Positions 1-12,189 of a stretch of DNA of 64,000 bases are shown here, in pieces. The notes beneath the pieces are model-generated. The model searched no databases and was not told the origin of the DNA. It saw only the letters and a program-made list of their open reading frames with translations. The stretch lies in assembly GCA_050084515.1 (NCBI GenBank), contig CM114271.1, positions 496,001 to 560,000 of the forward strand. Reading direction: 5' to 3'. Made by a program: the position numbers and the translations under genes. Position 1 is the first letter of the stretch. Each line of letters starts with the position of its first letter. Source of the stretch: Blasia pusilla (lineage: Eukaryota > Marchantiophyta > Marchantiopsida > Blasiales).

Positions 1-168
1 AAGCCTAGTTTGTTTCCTGGCTTCCCCTCGTTGTGGATCCAACTCTACGGCTGCTCCACGCGTCACAACTGCGGCTGCCTCCATCTGGACAACCCCGCAT
101 ATCCAACCAGGATCCTCCATATCTCTGGCTGCTCCATATGATGTCGATGCCACGGATCCGACATCGGG

Positions 169-1710
169 TTATCTCAATGCCATAGCGGCAATCCGGTCAT
201 GTAGCTGGTGTATCTGAGCAGCCATCCTAGCCTCACGCCCGACATCTCCCTCGACGCGTCTAGGTGGTAGGACTCTACCTCCTCCACTGGCAGCTCCACC
301 ACCGTGTCGGGCAACTCCATCTCCTCGTCCCCCAACAGGACCACCTGGTGTACGATCTCTAGGCCCACCTGGACCGACTACTCGCTCTCGTGCCCTCTCT
401 GGCCCTCTGTCCAGACGTAACTCAAGATGTAAACTGAAACACCTGGCGCGTGTATGACCATTCCTCTGATAATAGTCACACTGATAACCTCTTGGTGCAG
501 CACCATCTCCTCCTCCATGCTGAGGCACACGTCCATGATTTTGACGAGTGCAATCGCGCTGATGATGGGCTCCACCACATGACCAACAAGTAATAGTAGG
601 CGGCTGTTGCTGAGCCGCATATGAAGGCACAGGTGTCTGTGGCACGGCCTCCCGGTATCCTCCCTGAGCTCGTGGTCCCACTATCGACCTATCTCGGAGT
701 CCACGTTGTTGCACAAGTGGTGTAGACAATCGCGACTGCTCTCGCCCAGAACCCATGGTGGCTACGCTCTCCTCCGCCATGTTGCGCTCAATATTCTCGG
801 CAGTCCTAAAAATATTTCTCAATGTAGGGGAGGTGTTCATAAGAAGCACTCCCTCCCGCACCCGTGTCCGCAGGGTCCGGTCCAGCTTTGCGTACCATGA
901 CTGGATAGCCTGAGCCTCTGTCACCCCCTGAGTGACGTTGATCAACCGGCGCAAGCGAGTATAAGCCTCACGCAAACTCTCACTCGGGCGCCTCTGGAAG
1001 TCGTGGATGGTCCGCAACTTCTTCGTCCGTACCCCTAGGTAGCTCACCCTCAACTCAGCAAAGAACTCAACCACAGGGTTGAACCTGGGACGAACCCGAC
1101 TACATGGTGCAACTGCTCCCGTGCGAGTGATCCCTCCTAAAATGTCACTAGTGGAAGAGGAAGTTTCCTCTCGTGACTCCTCCTCCTCATCTGGGAACGG
1201 CTCCGTCCATGACACATAATGTAGGTCATAGTAGAGCCTCCACGCCTCGATCTCACGTACATATCTCTGAGAGAACTCATGGTAATCGTCCATGGGCGCC
1301 CCCTCTAAATGTTAGAACATACCATTCTATGCTGTAAACCGGTTGAACTCTCTAAAGTTCCTAGCCAGTTGGGAGTCGCACCAACTCCTTAACTCTGCTA
1401 TGAAATCGTGCAACTCAATCGTACCTACTGCACCTGAAAACCTACGCGTTCCTCTACCCCCGTCGTCCATCTCGTCCGCCCAACTGGTAGGACCACTCAC
1501 AATGTGTAGCGATATGCTCACAAACTCCTCTACACCCTCCCCCTCGTCTGACGATGACACAAAAGGAGGTCGAGGTGGTCCCTCACGTGGAGACCCTTGG
1601 AACCTCGCGCCACTCCGCGTAAAACCTCTACAGCTACTCTCGGGTTCACCACCTCGCCTCTCAAAGTCCCGAACGGACGCCGTGATGACCCTCGCGCCCC
1701 TCTCACCCAA
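169..1710 (-). pseudogene. Ty3/gypsy retrotransposon gag, interrupted by two stops
   Basis: This is the capsid/nucleocapsid (gag) part of a plant Ty3/gypsy element. Two open stretches, 1710-1327 and 1293-169, lie in the same frame. They are separated by a TAG at 1329-1327 and a TAA four codons later, so one gag frame has acquired two stops. The second stretch has the retrotrans_gag helix region (FHDFQRRPSESLREAY-like, about residues 90-170) and two CCHC-like knuckles. The first is CWSCGGAHHQRDC, with spacing one residue short. The second starts CDYYQRNGH, so its second Cys is replaced by Tyr. An acidic, Ser-rich N-terminal segment precedes the capsid. No protease or pol follows inside the window, because the element runs off the left edge. 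No LTR was identified for it. Calling it gag is secure. That it is inactive is inferred from the two stops and the damaged knuckle. Confidence 0.85.
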
Positions 1711-1739
1711 TTACTCTCTCCTTGCGAATAATCCCTCAA

Positions 1740-2454
1740 TCACTCATCCCAAACATGCAGCACTCGATCTACACTCTCCCTCCCGTAGACGTGTAACGTG
1801 CGGCAACAAGCGGCGTGGTCCGGAAAATCAACCAGGCTATCATCTCATCGACAACCTACCCTCAACTGTGGACATGCCACACATGTCTATGTCCCCTTAA
1901 CCACATACATAAATAATGCTCTCAACATCCACACACCCAATATCCGCAAATAAGCTACCAAAATCCGAGAATCCCTCACACGTGCAGGGTAACAACCTGA
2001 ATGGGTAACCTGAACACATATCAAAGTTGGTCCTCAGCAATTGCAAATTTCGACCCCAACTCGGTCGTGGAGACAACTCCTCCAATCAGCAAGTCATACT
2101 CCTCCCGAACAGACGTTGCTCAAAACTCCTCGATAAATAGTGCTGTTCCAGCAGAACGGTGCGACGTTGTAGGCGGCACCGAAAGGCACGGCCCTCGATG
2201 GTGGGATGCGGCACTTGGCGGCATACCCTCCTCAATCAACAATTAACCCACACTCTGCTCCATAATTACGGAGCGGCTCCGTGATCGAGATGGTGCGGTG
2301 CGGCCATAAGCGGCACGGCACGGCAATCAACGGCGCGTTGCGGCTACGGGCGTCACGACACGGTACTCGATCGTCGTCGAGTGGCTGCCAATCAAAATAT
2401 AGCAGCATGAAATCAAAACTCAAACACCATAACCGGAGGTCATCTGCCATCACT
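1740..2454. other. No gene seen; probable gypsy 5' flank
   Basis: No supported coding region. Short open stretches on both strands lack recognisable motifs. The stretch lies upstream of the minus-strand gag and may hold the degraded leader or LTR of that element, but no TG...CA ends or primer-binding site were found. Confidence 0.4.
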
Positions 2455-2598
2455 GGTTGATGACGAAACTACGATGACGGTGGCGGCCAAAACAAAGTAC
2501 GTGGTGGCGACGCAAGTCAGAGAATCAACGAACGTCGTGGAAGACCCTCCACTCCGTAACGGCGGCAATGGCAACCAAGGGGTGGACAACGGACGGTG

Positions 2599-2694
2599 GA
2601 CCATTGACGATGATGGTTGACCATTGATGGTGACGGCCGACCGGTGACGGTGATGGTTGACTGTTGACGATGACGGTTGACCATTGACGGTGAC
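2599..2694. repeat. 20-bp minisatellite, about 4.8 copies
   Basis: Five successive units start at 2599, 2619, 2639, 2659 and 2679. They follow the pattern GACCATTGACGRTGAYGGTT with a few substitutions per unit. The period is not a multiple of three, so this is not a protein repeat. Related GGCGACGG-type sequence continues to about 2720. Confidence 0.8.
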
Positions 2695-3245
2695 TATGAC
2701 GGCGACGGCCATCACCGGCATGGCGGCTGGTTTAGAATTTGAACAATTTAACCCTAAAAATCGCCTAGCAATGGCAATTTTGCAAGATTGATCATAACTT
2801 TTTGCTCGCAACTCCAAATCGCGCATTGTTTCTTGCATAGCGTGCACACCTTCACGAAAATTTCAGTAAAAACTGATGGGGAATGTTGTAAAGCCCAATG
2901 TCTCTTTCTCCTACACAGAATTCGGCAACGCTTCTGCGTTGATTTCTCCCAAAGAAAATGTAAAACCTATGAAAATTAGCAAGCTACATGGTGCTCTGGA
3001 GAGCACCGGCATGGGAAAACCTGCCCCCATTATCAATCCCTATGAGAAATTAGGCAGCGCTTCCGCGCGCCACTCTTCCACACAAAAAATCGGCAAATGC
3101 AAAGAACAATCAAAGCAACCCTTGCTCCGATGAGCACTCCCATGAGCCGCTGAACGGGGAACACGGTCTCCAACGTGCAAAAACAGCGAGTGACCAGCGA
3201 GCTCCCCCATGAAGCTCTCTCACTCTCTCATTCTCTCTTTGTAAA

Positions 3246-3625
3246 GTAAGATCCAATCTCTCTCTACCCCCTCTCACACCATAGCTCTCAAAGGTGTGCA
3301 CTCTCTCTCATGTCAAACCAAACCCACTCTCCTAATGAGAGGTTTGGGTTACACTTACTTGGCAAGGGACTACAGATCCGCCGCCTCATGCCAAGAGGTT
3401 CAACAAAGAGAGAATGAGCTCTCAAGCTCTCTCCTTGAAGTATACGCCTCCCCTCTCCCAAGCTCTCTCCATGGTAACCTAATCTCCCAAGTCACCTCCC
3501 TGGCTCTTGACGTGATGTAGGAGGTCAAGGGCCATTTACCAAAAATAGAAAGTCGATCATATACTCAAAATGGTACTTACTTAAAATAGTTAATTTTTCA
3601 ATATGATTCCAATAATAATTGGCGA
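3246..3625 (+). mobile_element. LTR family A, partial copy
   Basis: This matches the middle of a dispersed LTR seen five more times in the window. Shared blocks include GTCAAACCAAACCCACTCTC, CATGCCAAGAGGTTCAACA and CTCTCCATGGTAACCTA. The first roughly 200 bp of the LTR are absent or replaced, and the last roughly 170 bp are degraded. There is no adjacent internal domain, so this is a truncated solo LTR. Confidence 0.75.
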
Positions 3626-4640
3626 CCATATATGCATAATAAGACAAGATAGCAGGACAACAAGACAAAATAGGCAACACTCTTGAATTTTGTTGCCTTA
3701 GCTCCGTTAGATGGGTAGAAATAGAAAAAGGAAACGAATAGGAATTGTATGGAATATATATTAATCAATTAGTAATTAATTTAATATTATAATGGGTGAT
3801 TATAAATATTAATAAAATAGAATTAATATGATAAATAACCAAAATTTTAGAATTTTTACCTCAATTCATATTTGATGGAGAAAGGAATAAATATTTAATG
3901 GAGGAGTAGATTTTGTTTAAATTTTATGGAAAGATAAAATTACTTAGTGTATTGGGATATCATTTAAATTTGAATGGAGGATTATAATTACTAAGAATAG
4001 TGAAATTTTATTACTCTTCTAAGATTTTAGAAAATAGAAATCATATTTAAAATTTGAAATAAATAGTATGATCAGTTTAAGAAATAATTATATTAATTCA
4101 CATGTTAGATTTTGGGAAAGGAAAATAAATTTGAACGGAAGAGGAAAAGTTTGAATTTGTGTACAACATCATTAATCCCTTCGCTAACAAAAGTTCTTTA
4201 AACACTTTTTTATTTTATGTGCATCGCAGGGGTACCTTACTAATAAAAAAATGAGCAAGTTTATATAGGGGAGGATGGAAGGAAGAGAATAAATCTTTCA
4301 TTCTTTTTCCTCATCTACCCTCACTTACTATTTATTCCTTAATCATTTCTACTAATCAACATTAACCAAATCTTATTTTGTTCTCTTAATATTAATCTTC
4401 TCTCAGCCATTCCTACTTCTTTATCGATGCTGATTTGTAACTAACATATTTTCTAAAACAACCACCTTATTCAATCATTTTTTAACGTTCTCCCTTCCTC
4501 TCTCCACCTCTTCTATCCCCACTTTTTTAACCACTTTCATTTGCAACTAACCTATTCTCTAGTACAGTCACCTTATGCAATTATATTTTAATCATCTACT
4601 TTCTTTTTCATCCTCTCAAGTGCCTTCAATAAAAATTAGA
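3626..4640. other. AT-rich stretch, nothing recognised
   Basis: Strongly AT-rich DNA without ORFs of note, probably old repeat debris. Confidence 0.5.
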
Positions 4641-4664
4641 ATCCTCTCCTATACCTATATACGA

Positions 4665-4990
4665 CCCGCATACTCCAACCGCACTCAAGCCCGTATGGGT
4701 CTCGTGTTTAAGCCCGCACCTGGCTTTGCAAAGCTCGCTATGGGTGTTAAGACTTGCCAGACCCTCTGACAGTGTCTTGAGCCTCAACCTACATTACCCA
4801 CATGCTCCAAACCTAGGCTTGCAAGTAGCCTCCATGATCCGCACTAAAGCCTGCACCTTGCCACGCCTACCTTCAACCCGCCATACCTGCGTGGGGGCTT
4901 ACTAGTCATCCGCATCACGCCCGTAGCCCGTCTTTAGCTCGCACCCTGAACTACACCCTTCATCCTAGCCCACACATGTTCTCGCATCAG
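4665..4990. repeat. GCCCGCA-rich degenerate repeat region
   Basis: A C-rich island inside AT-rich DNA. The words AGCCCGCA, GCCCGT and ACCCGC recur every 15-40 bases. The spacing is irregular, so this is a degenerate simple-repeat region and not a clean array. No coding potential was recognised. Confidence 0.4.
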
Positions 4991-5034
4991 CCCACACGGG
5001 GGACCCGGAGTGATGATCGGTTTCGCATGTTTGT

Positions 5035-5580
5035 GGACATATCCGTCCTATGGACGGACTTGTCTATTTTGGTGCAACTTTGTGAATATGGTGGTTACAT
5101 GATTGGAGAGGGTTATGCCACCATATTTTATGATTGCTCCATTCGATGAGGAAGTTATATATGATGGATGCCTTTTGTGGAGCACTACATGTGTAGCTTG
5201 AAGGGTGTGGTCTATAATTAAGCGTGGGTGGAGGATAGTATTTCAAAAGGGTGCTTGCTTGCTTTCTAATGTGTTGTTCTATACAACAAAGTTGATTGGT
5301 TATCTTCATCTTTAAGCACATATCCTATGGAATGGGGTAAACGAGGTCATTGATAATGATAGTGAGATAGCATATGAATCATGCGCATGATTCAAATTGT
5401 CTAATGTTGTAAAAATCACATACATATGCGCACACTTATTCTTATAAATGAATTTTGTATAATACTTGGTTGAGGCAATACAATACGGAGAGACGCATGA
5501 TGGACATATAAGATTACACGGAAATGGACAAGTCCGTTCATGAGATGGAAGTGCCCAATAGATCCTTAGCTTGTCCCGAA
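5035..5580. mobile_element. Family B inverted-repeat element (MITE-like)
   Basis: The left end has TCCTATGGACGGACTTGTC at about 5047-5070. The right end (about 5530-5560) has the same word inverted: GGACAAGTCCGTTCATGAGA. These roughly 29-bp ends match the end sequences of the copies near 52160-52440, 60450 and 61005. The interior of about 450 bp has no transposase-like ORF. I call it a non-autonomous TIR element. The target duplication was not resolved. Confidence 0.5.
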
Positions 5581-6390
5581 ACACATAATGTAGACCCGAG
5601 CTGGTTGAACCCGCGCCCATATCATAACCCGCAAAAGCTCGCGTGAGTTCAACCGTGAGCCTTAGACGGGCATCATGCAACTAATAGATTCATCCTTCCC
5701 GAACGTTTAAATTTTGTTCAAGTACGTACAAACGAGGGGAAGATTATTAATAATATACCCCCGTTTAGTTTGTGTTTCGTTTCTGAGGCAATCATGTTAC
5801 ACGTTTTAGTATGGGCGTCAATACGGTTTCGTGTGGGTGTGTTTATGGAGTCAAAAATTTAAATCCCAAGAACGCAGGAATTAAAAAATGTTCCCCATAA
5901 ATAAAGTCCAGCATAAATATGAAAAAAGAATGCATTTAACACAGGTAAACAGGAAACACATTAAAATTTTGAAGTAGTAAGATTCCAGGGACAGGTTGAA
6001 ATCCGTTAGCATGAGTCCCGAGGAGGATAAGTCGTTTCCGTCCTTGAGAGGCGCCGCCACTCGTGTTAAGACATGAATTAGGCCGCTAAGTGGATTAGTC
6101 GTTCTGTAACGAGGGTCGTACTCGGACGCTGAGGCCTGCGGACCGGATCTACCGATCGTAATGTGTATCCGACTTTGACGTATCCGATCAGATCGCCAAG
6201 GAGGAGACAGCATGCATGATGATGAGAGTACAGGCATCTCGGCCTACCAGTAACTTTACGTCCACTTTTCACATAAGTCTTCCCGGTGGGCAGCTGTTGC
6301 TCAGCGGCGGGACTTTATGGACACGCGTCTCCGCTGTGTTGACTATTTTTCGTTGATCGTGCCGCCGGCGACTGGGACAGCCGTTGTCGA

Positions 6391-6425
6391 CGGACGGACG
6401 GACGGACGGCCGGACGGTCGGTCGG
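6391..6425. repeat. (GGAC)n microsatellite
   Basis: Tandem GGAC/GGTC units in a GC-rich tract about 380 bp upstream of the TATA box at 6777. Confidence 0.7.
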
Positions 6426-6776
6426 TCTAGGCATACGAACAACGCCGACGTCGTGGTCGCTGGCTGGGTCGACGCGAGCATATCCGAGCCTGCGCGTCCG
6501 ACTCCAACTCCAAGTGGCGCTTGCGACTCCCGACAAACTAGCGCCCGACGACCGGCTAGTGGAAACGGTGACTTGTTTCCACGCCACAACAACTGTCTCG
6601 CTCGCGCCGTAGTCAGACTCACAGAGACTGTCACAGACTGACTGTGTAATGGAAGAGAGTGCACGGTAGGTATCACGTTGACACGTACCGCGGACTAGCG
6701 CTAGACTAGGAGCCGAGTGCGGGCGTCGTTTAGCGGTAGTGACGACAGACATTTTGGCGGCGGGTGCGTGTCCTGC

Positions 6777-6845
6777 TATAAATCCCGCAGATGAACAGCC
6801 TCGGGAAATTTCAGTCTCTCTCTCTCTTTCCTCTCTCTATCCTCC
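6777..6845 (+). promoter_or_regulatory. Core promoter: TATA box and CT-rich start region
   Basis: CTATAAATCCC at about 6776-6786 is a good plant TATA box. About 30-40 bases downstream lies a pyrimidine tract (CTCTCTCTCTCT, then CCTCTCTCTATCC) typical of plant transcription starts and Y-patches. Sequence composition changes here to a GC-rich leader-like region. The transcript it serves is not certain; it could drive the 239-codon ORF at 7841 or a longer spliced transcript. Confidence 0.55.
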
Positions 6846-7266
6846 TCATCCGCTCTCATTCCAGCTCACAAAGGCATCAGGCGAGTGAGCGATTTTCCCG
6901 TGTGTCTTTGCGGGCGAATCTCTAAGACCTACCTGGAGAGTCGGGGCGAGGATCCGAAAGGACAGAGATGCGGGAGTCGATGCGAAGAAGAGAGCGAGCG
7001 GCGGTGCACCAGAGCTTGAAGGGAAGGGAGGAGTCGTGCATTGATACATGAACCCGAAGAGGAAGAGAACCAGCGCACCTGCGAAGGAGGGAGAACCTGG
7101 AAATCTGAGGTCGAGGAGTCTTTGTGAAGGAGAGGAGTGGATAGGACGGGGCGGGACGGGACGAGGAAAGGAGAGGGTGTAGTTGCGCAGGACGAGCAAT
7201 CTCCAATTTCGGAAGTAGTGGATTCGTTTCCAGAGCCTCGTGCGGTGGTGACCGACGGCAGTGGCA

Positions 7267-7293
7267 GCCGAAGAGAGAGAGAGAGAGAGAGAG
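7267..7293. repeat. (GA)n microsatellite in leader
   Basis: About 13 GA units downstream of the TATA box, inside the presumed 5' leader. Confidence 0.8.
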
Positions 7294-7840
7294 TGATAGA
7301 GAGTTTCGGGACGACGAGGAGAAATTTTAGAGCGTCTGATTGCGCGTGTGTCTGGTCTGAATAATCTCCGGAGCCCCTTGCCCATTACAGGGTAATCTGC
7401 TGGAGGATTCATTCCGGCCTCCGACTCCTCAGCAGCGGCACGGCAAGGGTCACTTGGAACGGACCGGATCGACGCTGAGGCGAGCGATCGAGCGCATTCC
7501 GCTGCGCAGACGAGTCTGTCTTCGAATCGCTTACGTCTGTTCTAGAATTGGACTCGAGCGCGCAGCGCCTTGCCGCGGCTGTGCGAACTCACACCGAGGA
7601 CGTGGGATCTCCGGTTGGGTTCGCGAAGCGCAGAGCTGACAGAGTAAAGAAGAGGTTGGGGAGAGCGCTCGGGCTCATGGTGCGGTGTGATGCATTCCCG
7701 ACAGGAGTTGTGGTAGTAGTGTAGTCGGAGTGGACTAATGTCCGACTCTTGCGTTTCTGATCGGTCGCTGCTGAGACGGATCGACTCGATCGCTTGGTGG
7801 GGTCGGCTGCATCCTTGGACAGCTGTTTCGACTCGCACTC

Positions 7841-8560
7841 ATGACGTCTTCTAGCGGTTTCTGGGCTGCCTGTGTTCAGTGTCGCTGGAAAGCCGTGTCA
7901 ACAGCCTGTGCTGTCTCCCAGAGTTCTCGCGGTCCATACCATCGCCATTGCGGGTGCGCTCTCCATTTCCTTCCCCATCATTCCCCGACATTTTCACAGC
8001 CGAGCTGCATCACAATGCGAAGGAGCGGAATGTTCAGATCACTTTCGTTAGAGAATCTGGAAGAGAAGGCTTCGTCTGCTTGCGGCCGTGGTCTGTGCGG
8101 TGCGTGTAACGATAGGGATTTGTCCATCGAGTACACGCACAGCTCTTCGGTGCCACCGGAGGGCGCGGAGTCTCCAGGCGATGACAGAAATCGGATTCTG
8201 GAGTTGATGTGGGAGTTGTTCGCGATTCTGATATGTGAGATCGCGCTCAGAGGTCAGCTCTCGGTCGAAACTCGTCGGCAGGTTGACAACGAGAGTAAAT
8301 TGCTAAATCTGTGGGGAGAAGGAAGGGAAGTCATGCCCTCTCGCAAGCTCGTGAGCAGCAGTCGTGGGATAATTCCTGCCGGCTCATCAAGCCCTAATTC
8401 GGCGGGTCCTCTCCGCCCGGCAGCGTCACCGGTCCGACAATTATCGTCCGTCGTTCCGCAGCGATTGGGTGATGGCGGCCGCGACCGTCTACAGTTGCCG
8501 AGGCTCGTGGCCGGCGCAGGTGGTCGGTCGAAGCTTTCGAGGGCAATACTACGGCAATGA
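7841..8560 (+). CDS. Hypothetical 239-codon ORF in GC-rich transcribed-looking region
   Basis: An ORF of 239 codons opens about 1 kb after the TATA box at 6777. I do not recognise the product. The first roughly 55 residues are Cys/His/Ser-rich. A second Met at 8014 begins MRRSGMFRSLSLENLEEKAS, which looks more protein-like. A hydrophobic helix-like stretch (ILELMWELFAILICEIALRG) lies near the middle, and the C-terminal third is Ser/Pro/Arg-rich and probably disordered. The leader before it holds many upstream ATGs, which is unusual for an efficiently translated frame. It could be a real small gene, a first exon, or chance opening of GC-rich leader DNA. Confidence 0.25.
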   Translation: MTSSSGFWAACVQCRWKAVSTACAVSQSSRGPYHRHCGCALHFLPHHSPTFSQPSCITMRRSGMFRSLSLENLEEKASSACGRGLCGACNDRDLSIEYTHSSSVPPEGAESPGDDRNRILELMWELFAILICEIALRGQLSVETRRQVDNESKLLNLWGEGREVMPSRKLVSSSRGIIPAGSSSPNSAGPLRPAASPVRQLSSVVPQRLGDGGRDRLQLPRLVAGAGGRSKLSRAILRQ

Positions 8561-8599
8561 TGCATAAGCTATGCAAATAACCATAGAGCTAGCGGCTCA

Positions 8600-10290
8600 T
8601 GGAGCTCCAGTCACTCAGTCCAAAGCTGGTTTACTTCATACCAGGGCAGGAATCGCTGTGAGGGTATACTGTCCAGCACCGAATAGTTAGCCAAGTAGTT
8701 CGAATCGTCAACTTTAGAATTCTGGACTGGAAGTCCTGTCCGTGAATGTTCAGTAGTCGTAGGTATTATTCTCGTCCACCGATTGACTGTCAGCTCCTCC
8801 GCGCGTGCCCATCAGGCTACCGATGTGGATGTACAGCAGAGTAGTAACAGCCTCTCCAGCTCTCGGCTCTCACCGCCACCAGGAATTGAGAATTGATGTT
8901 GGTCTTCGGGGAGGCGTGCAAATCTAGACCTAGGCACATTGAGGACGGCCTGTATTGACGAGAAAATCGGCTCATACAGAGAAGAATCTCTGCCGCGCGT
9001 AGCAGTAGTCCTTTAGGGTGAATGCAATACGATACTACAATGCAGCCACCAGCCCTTCAGATTCCACAGTAGGAAACAGAGTTCCACGTTGCAATCCTGT
9101 TTCAGAGATGCGACACCTTTTTCCTGGGCCCGTTATGGATGGGGCTCGGTGCTCTATGCATCTCACCTGAGAATCTGCAGAGCTCAAAAGATATCATCAC
9201 CATATTCTCACGTCTGTTTTCGGTCCCGAGGTCCCTCCTTTCATAGCCACACACCGTCTGTTTCTTTGCCGTTTGTTGGAATGAAAATCAGGGATACTCT
9301 CAATCCAGGCGATGCCAATTTCGTTCGCTGAAGAGCTACGTGTTTTCCTTGCTCGCACGTTTGTCAAATTTCATCATCCCCAGTCACCCATTCATTCATT
9401 CATTCATATTAGTGATGTTTGCGTGCCAATCTGTATCGTCACTTTCCCATTCGTAAGCATGTTCGTCCACCGTCGAGGATTCAAATTGATTGGTCAAAAA
9501 GCATTTATCGGAAGACCATTCACGAGCGAGTCTGGGGAGACGAGAACTGTAACGCTGTCTCATATGCGATTCCTTTTTGTAAAGAACCTCACTCGGATGG
9601 GGTTGTGTTTCACGCGACTACTCCCGCCTCGCGCTGCCATGCCCGGGTTGGTGACTTTGCATGTGATGGAGAAGGCTCCGTTAATTTCGCGGTAAGGTGG
9701 GGTCCTGGAAGCTGCAGGCGCTGCCTTGCAGCCAACCGGCTAGCTGGGAGCCTGCCTGGCTCGGAAGCGGACGTTGGGCGCGGGGCCGGTTTCTTAACGT
9801 TTCGCCTGCTCCGCTGGCTGTGGGAAAGGGTGCCGCAGCGCCGGCCCAGTCGCCCAGCTGCGGACCGCTCGGCTCGTCTTCCAGCGGCGGCTCTTGAAGT
9901 ACTCGACCTGACCTCGCTGCACGGAACGGGCCCGAGTCCTTAGAAGAAGAAAAAGCCCACGGTGCTGGTCTGGCGCCCTGTCCTGACCTGCCCTGCCCTG
10001 CTCTGCCTGCCGGGCCTCTGCCCGAGACTGTACAGTCGTAGTGCCCAGCTGCCCATCACGCTGTCCTTTGCTGTTCGTCGCCGCGCCAAATTTCAAAGCG
10101 AGCGAGAAGGGGGAACGTCTCGTAAACGCCCATCCCGGAAAGGCGTGTGACTCCGGCTCTCGCTCAAAAGCGAGACTTTTCCTGCTTGCCGCCTGTCGTA
10201 CGATTCTCTCCGGGAGGACGATCGTTGCAACGGGTCCGGATGAATGAATGAATGAATGAATGGCACTCTCCTATGGTCGAATCAAACAAG
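8600..10290. other. Unique-looking stretch, no gene assigned
   Basis: Balanced to GC-rich DNA with several overlapping frames (for example 9419-9943 on the plus strand), none with a recognisable domain. It contains ATTC units at 9391-9410 and the complementary GAAT units at about 10232-10261. It may be an intron or downstream part of the transcript from 6808. Confidence 0.35.
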
Positions 10291-10570
10291 CGCCGTTGGC
10301 AGCAAACGTCGTTTCTTAGGTACATAGATCCACTCGTGCATCAATAGGGCGTATCGTGTAGACCTAAGGACGTCCTCCCTCTTTCCGATGTCATTGTATT
10401 TTTATGTTTCTCTAAATAACTTTCTACGAAATAATACCTCCACTTTTTGGGACCTTGTCCCTTACGGGGGCCGTGAGATGTTCTGCGTCCAATATTTCTG
10501 GGCACAAAAAATGTTTAAACGATCTGGATAGTTGGGCATTACTACTTGTCATATCTGTATTTTGACTATG

Positions 10571-10840
10571 GTGGAAGGTCAAGTCGAGTTGGGAAGGGAA
10601 GATACATTTACTAGTCAAAAGTCTAAATCTAAAAACTTGTGAATGACTCGGACTTGACTTCCTACTTCCCACTTGTCTTCTCTAGGAAGAAACCTTACAA
10701 TGGGATTAGAAAATCACTAGAAGGTAAAGTCGAGTTGGGAAGGGAAGAGACATTTACTGGTCAAAAGTCTAATTTAAAAACTTGTGAATGACTCGGACTT
10801 GACTTCCTACTTTCCAGTTGTCTTCTCTAGGAAGAAAATC
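10571..10840. repeat. Tandem duplication, about 149-bp unit, 2 copies
   Basis: Two head-to-tail copies share GTCGAGTTGGGAAGGGAAGA, CATTTACT-GTCAAAAGTCTAA and GAATGACTCGGACTTGACTT. Copy 1 is about 10571-10690 and copy 2 about 10720-10838. Each unit also carries AAGTCGAGTT near one end and GGACTTGACTTCC near the other, a weak inverted pair. Confidence 0.8.
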
Positions 10841-12189
10841 GTTAGAGGTGTTCTTAAAGCATTTAAAGTGTGTTTTAGATGAAGGTTGAAATAGGTTGAA
10901 CAAGTAAATTCATATTGCACCGGCGTTCTTTGAAACCATCGCAAGAACAAATATTTCTTGTAATATCATGGCCATTCAAAGCCAAATTATAGAGAAGTTG
11001 CGATTGCCCAAGTAGATGTAAGTCACGACTAGTGGTATCAAGCCACAAGCAATCATGGTAATAGGCATGATTCCTCATGCTTTTTGTTTGGGAGTCCAAG
11101 AGTGATTTGATAATTGCTATTCTCTAATATGTGGGACTAGTTTGGACCCGTGAGGGACCGTGATCGCACTGTCCATGTAACCCTAAACGCCCAGTTACGC
11201 CACCTCGGTTATGCCATGCATCGCACATTATGGCTTCAAAGGACGCTACGTGAACTCTCCAATGTCGCCATTCGAAAACCAATCCTCAAATAATGGTATA
11301 GTATATTGCCATCCCCGGCTTGAGTTCCTATTTATAAGGTCCCTATCACTTGGAAGTGAAGTTTCCCCACTTTGTGAAACAATTTATTGAGAAAAAAAAG
11401 AATTTTTATTTCTTAAAACTGCAAAAAAAGAAACAAGATTCCACAATATTAATTAGAATTTCCATTTTTTATTCATCGAAAAACTCAAACTCAACGTCAC
11501 AACGATGTTTTCAGGTATGAACTCCTCAATTCCCAAAACTTTTGGGCTTAGAGGGTTGACAACTCCTCTTCCGGACTAACTAAGGCCCTAAGTTAGTCCG
11601 GAATTAGTTGTATCAAGTTAAACTCGTGGTCAAGGTGAACTCGAAGGACATTAGCACTTGAGCGTTCGGACCAAACAAGCTCCCTCTTTTGACACCGAAC
11701 GTCGTAACTATCATCATCTGACATGAATCCATTTCTCATGGATCTTACCAGAAGCCGTTTCCCATGCGAAACTTGACGTTGAAAAGGGGAGAGGCCTTTC
11801 ATGCGATAGGGAATGGGAAAAGACTCTCGTGATAAGCACTAAAGACAGATTATTGCTCGCACTTGTAATAAATGGAGTGTTGTGTGGCCAGAAAATGGGA
11901 AAGGACATTCTTTCTCATAAATAAATGGGGAGTTTTGTGCGGAAAGCCAAAAAGGGGTTCACATTCATGTCCAAGGGAGAGAATAAAGTGGTGGAACAAT
12001 TCTCATCAAAGGATCCATAGAATGGATGGGGGAGAAACTCATCCACAAAGGCATAATCTTATGACTCGAATCGAAACTTGGTGATAAAGGTTGGATGAGA
12101 GGACGTTGCAACTAGGATCAAAAGTAGGCCATAAGGTGGTGGGAGAGAAAAGTCACTAGGATTCCAAAGAGGCCCTAGTTGGGTAGTTA

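Noticed and set aside
2280-2370. ACGGCACGGC-type GC words as a possible CRISPR or regular array
   Set aside because: Spacing is irregular and there are no conserved repeats with unique spacers; simple GC-biased DNA.
7137-7364. Plus-strand 75-codon ORF containing an Arg-Glu run
   Set aside because: Created by the (GA)n tract in the leader; no support beyond openness.
9391-10261. Inverted pair of ATTC and GAAT microsatellites 830 bp apart
   Set aside because: Low-complexity complementarity without flanking similarity; no sign of an element.
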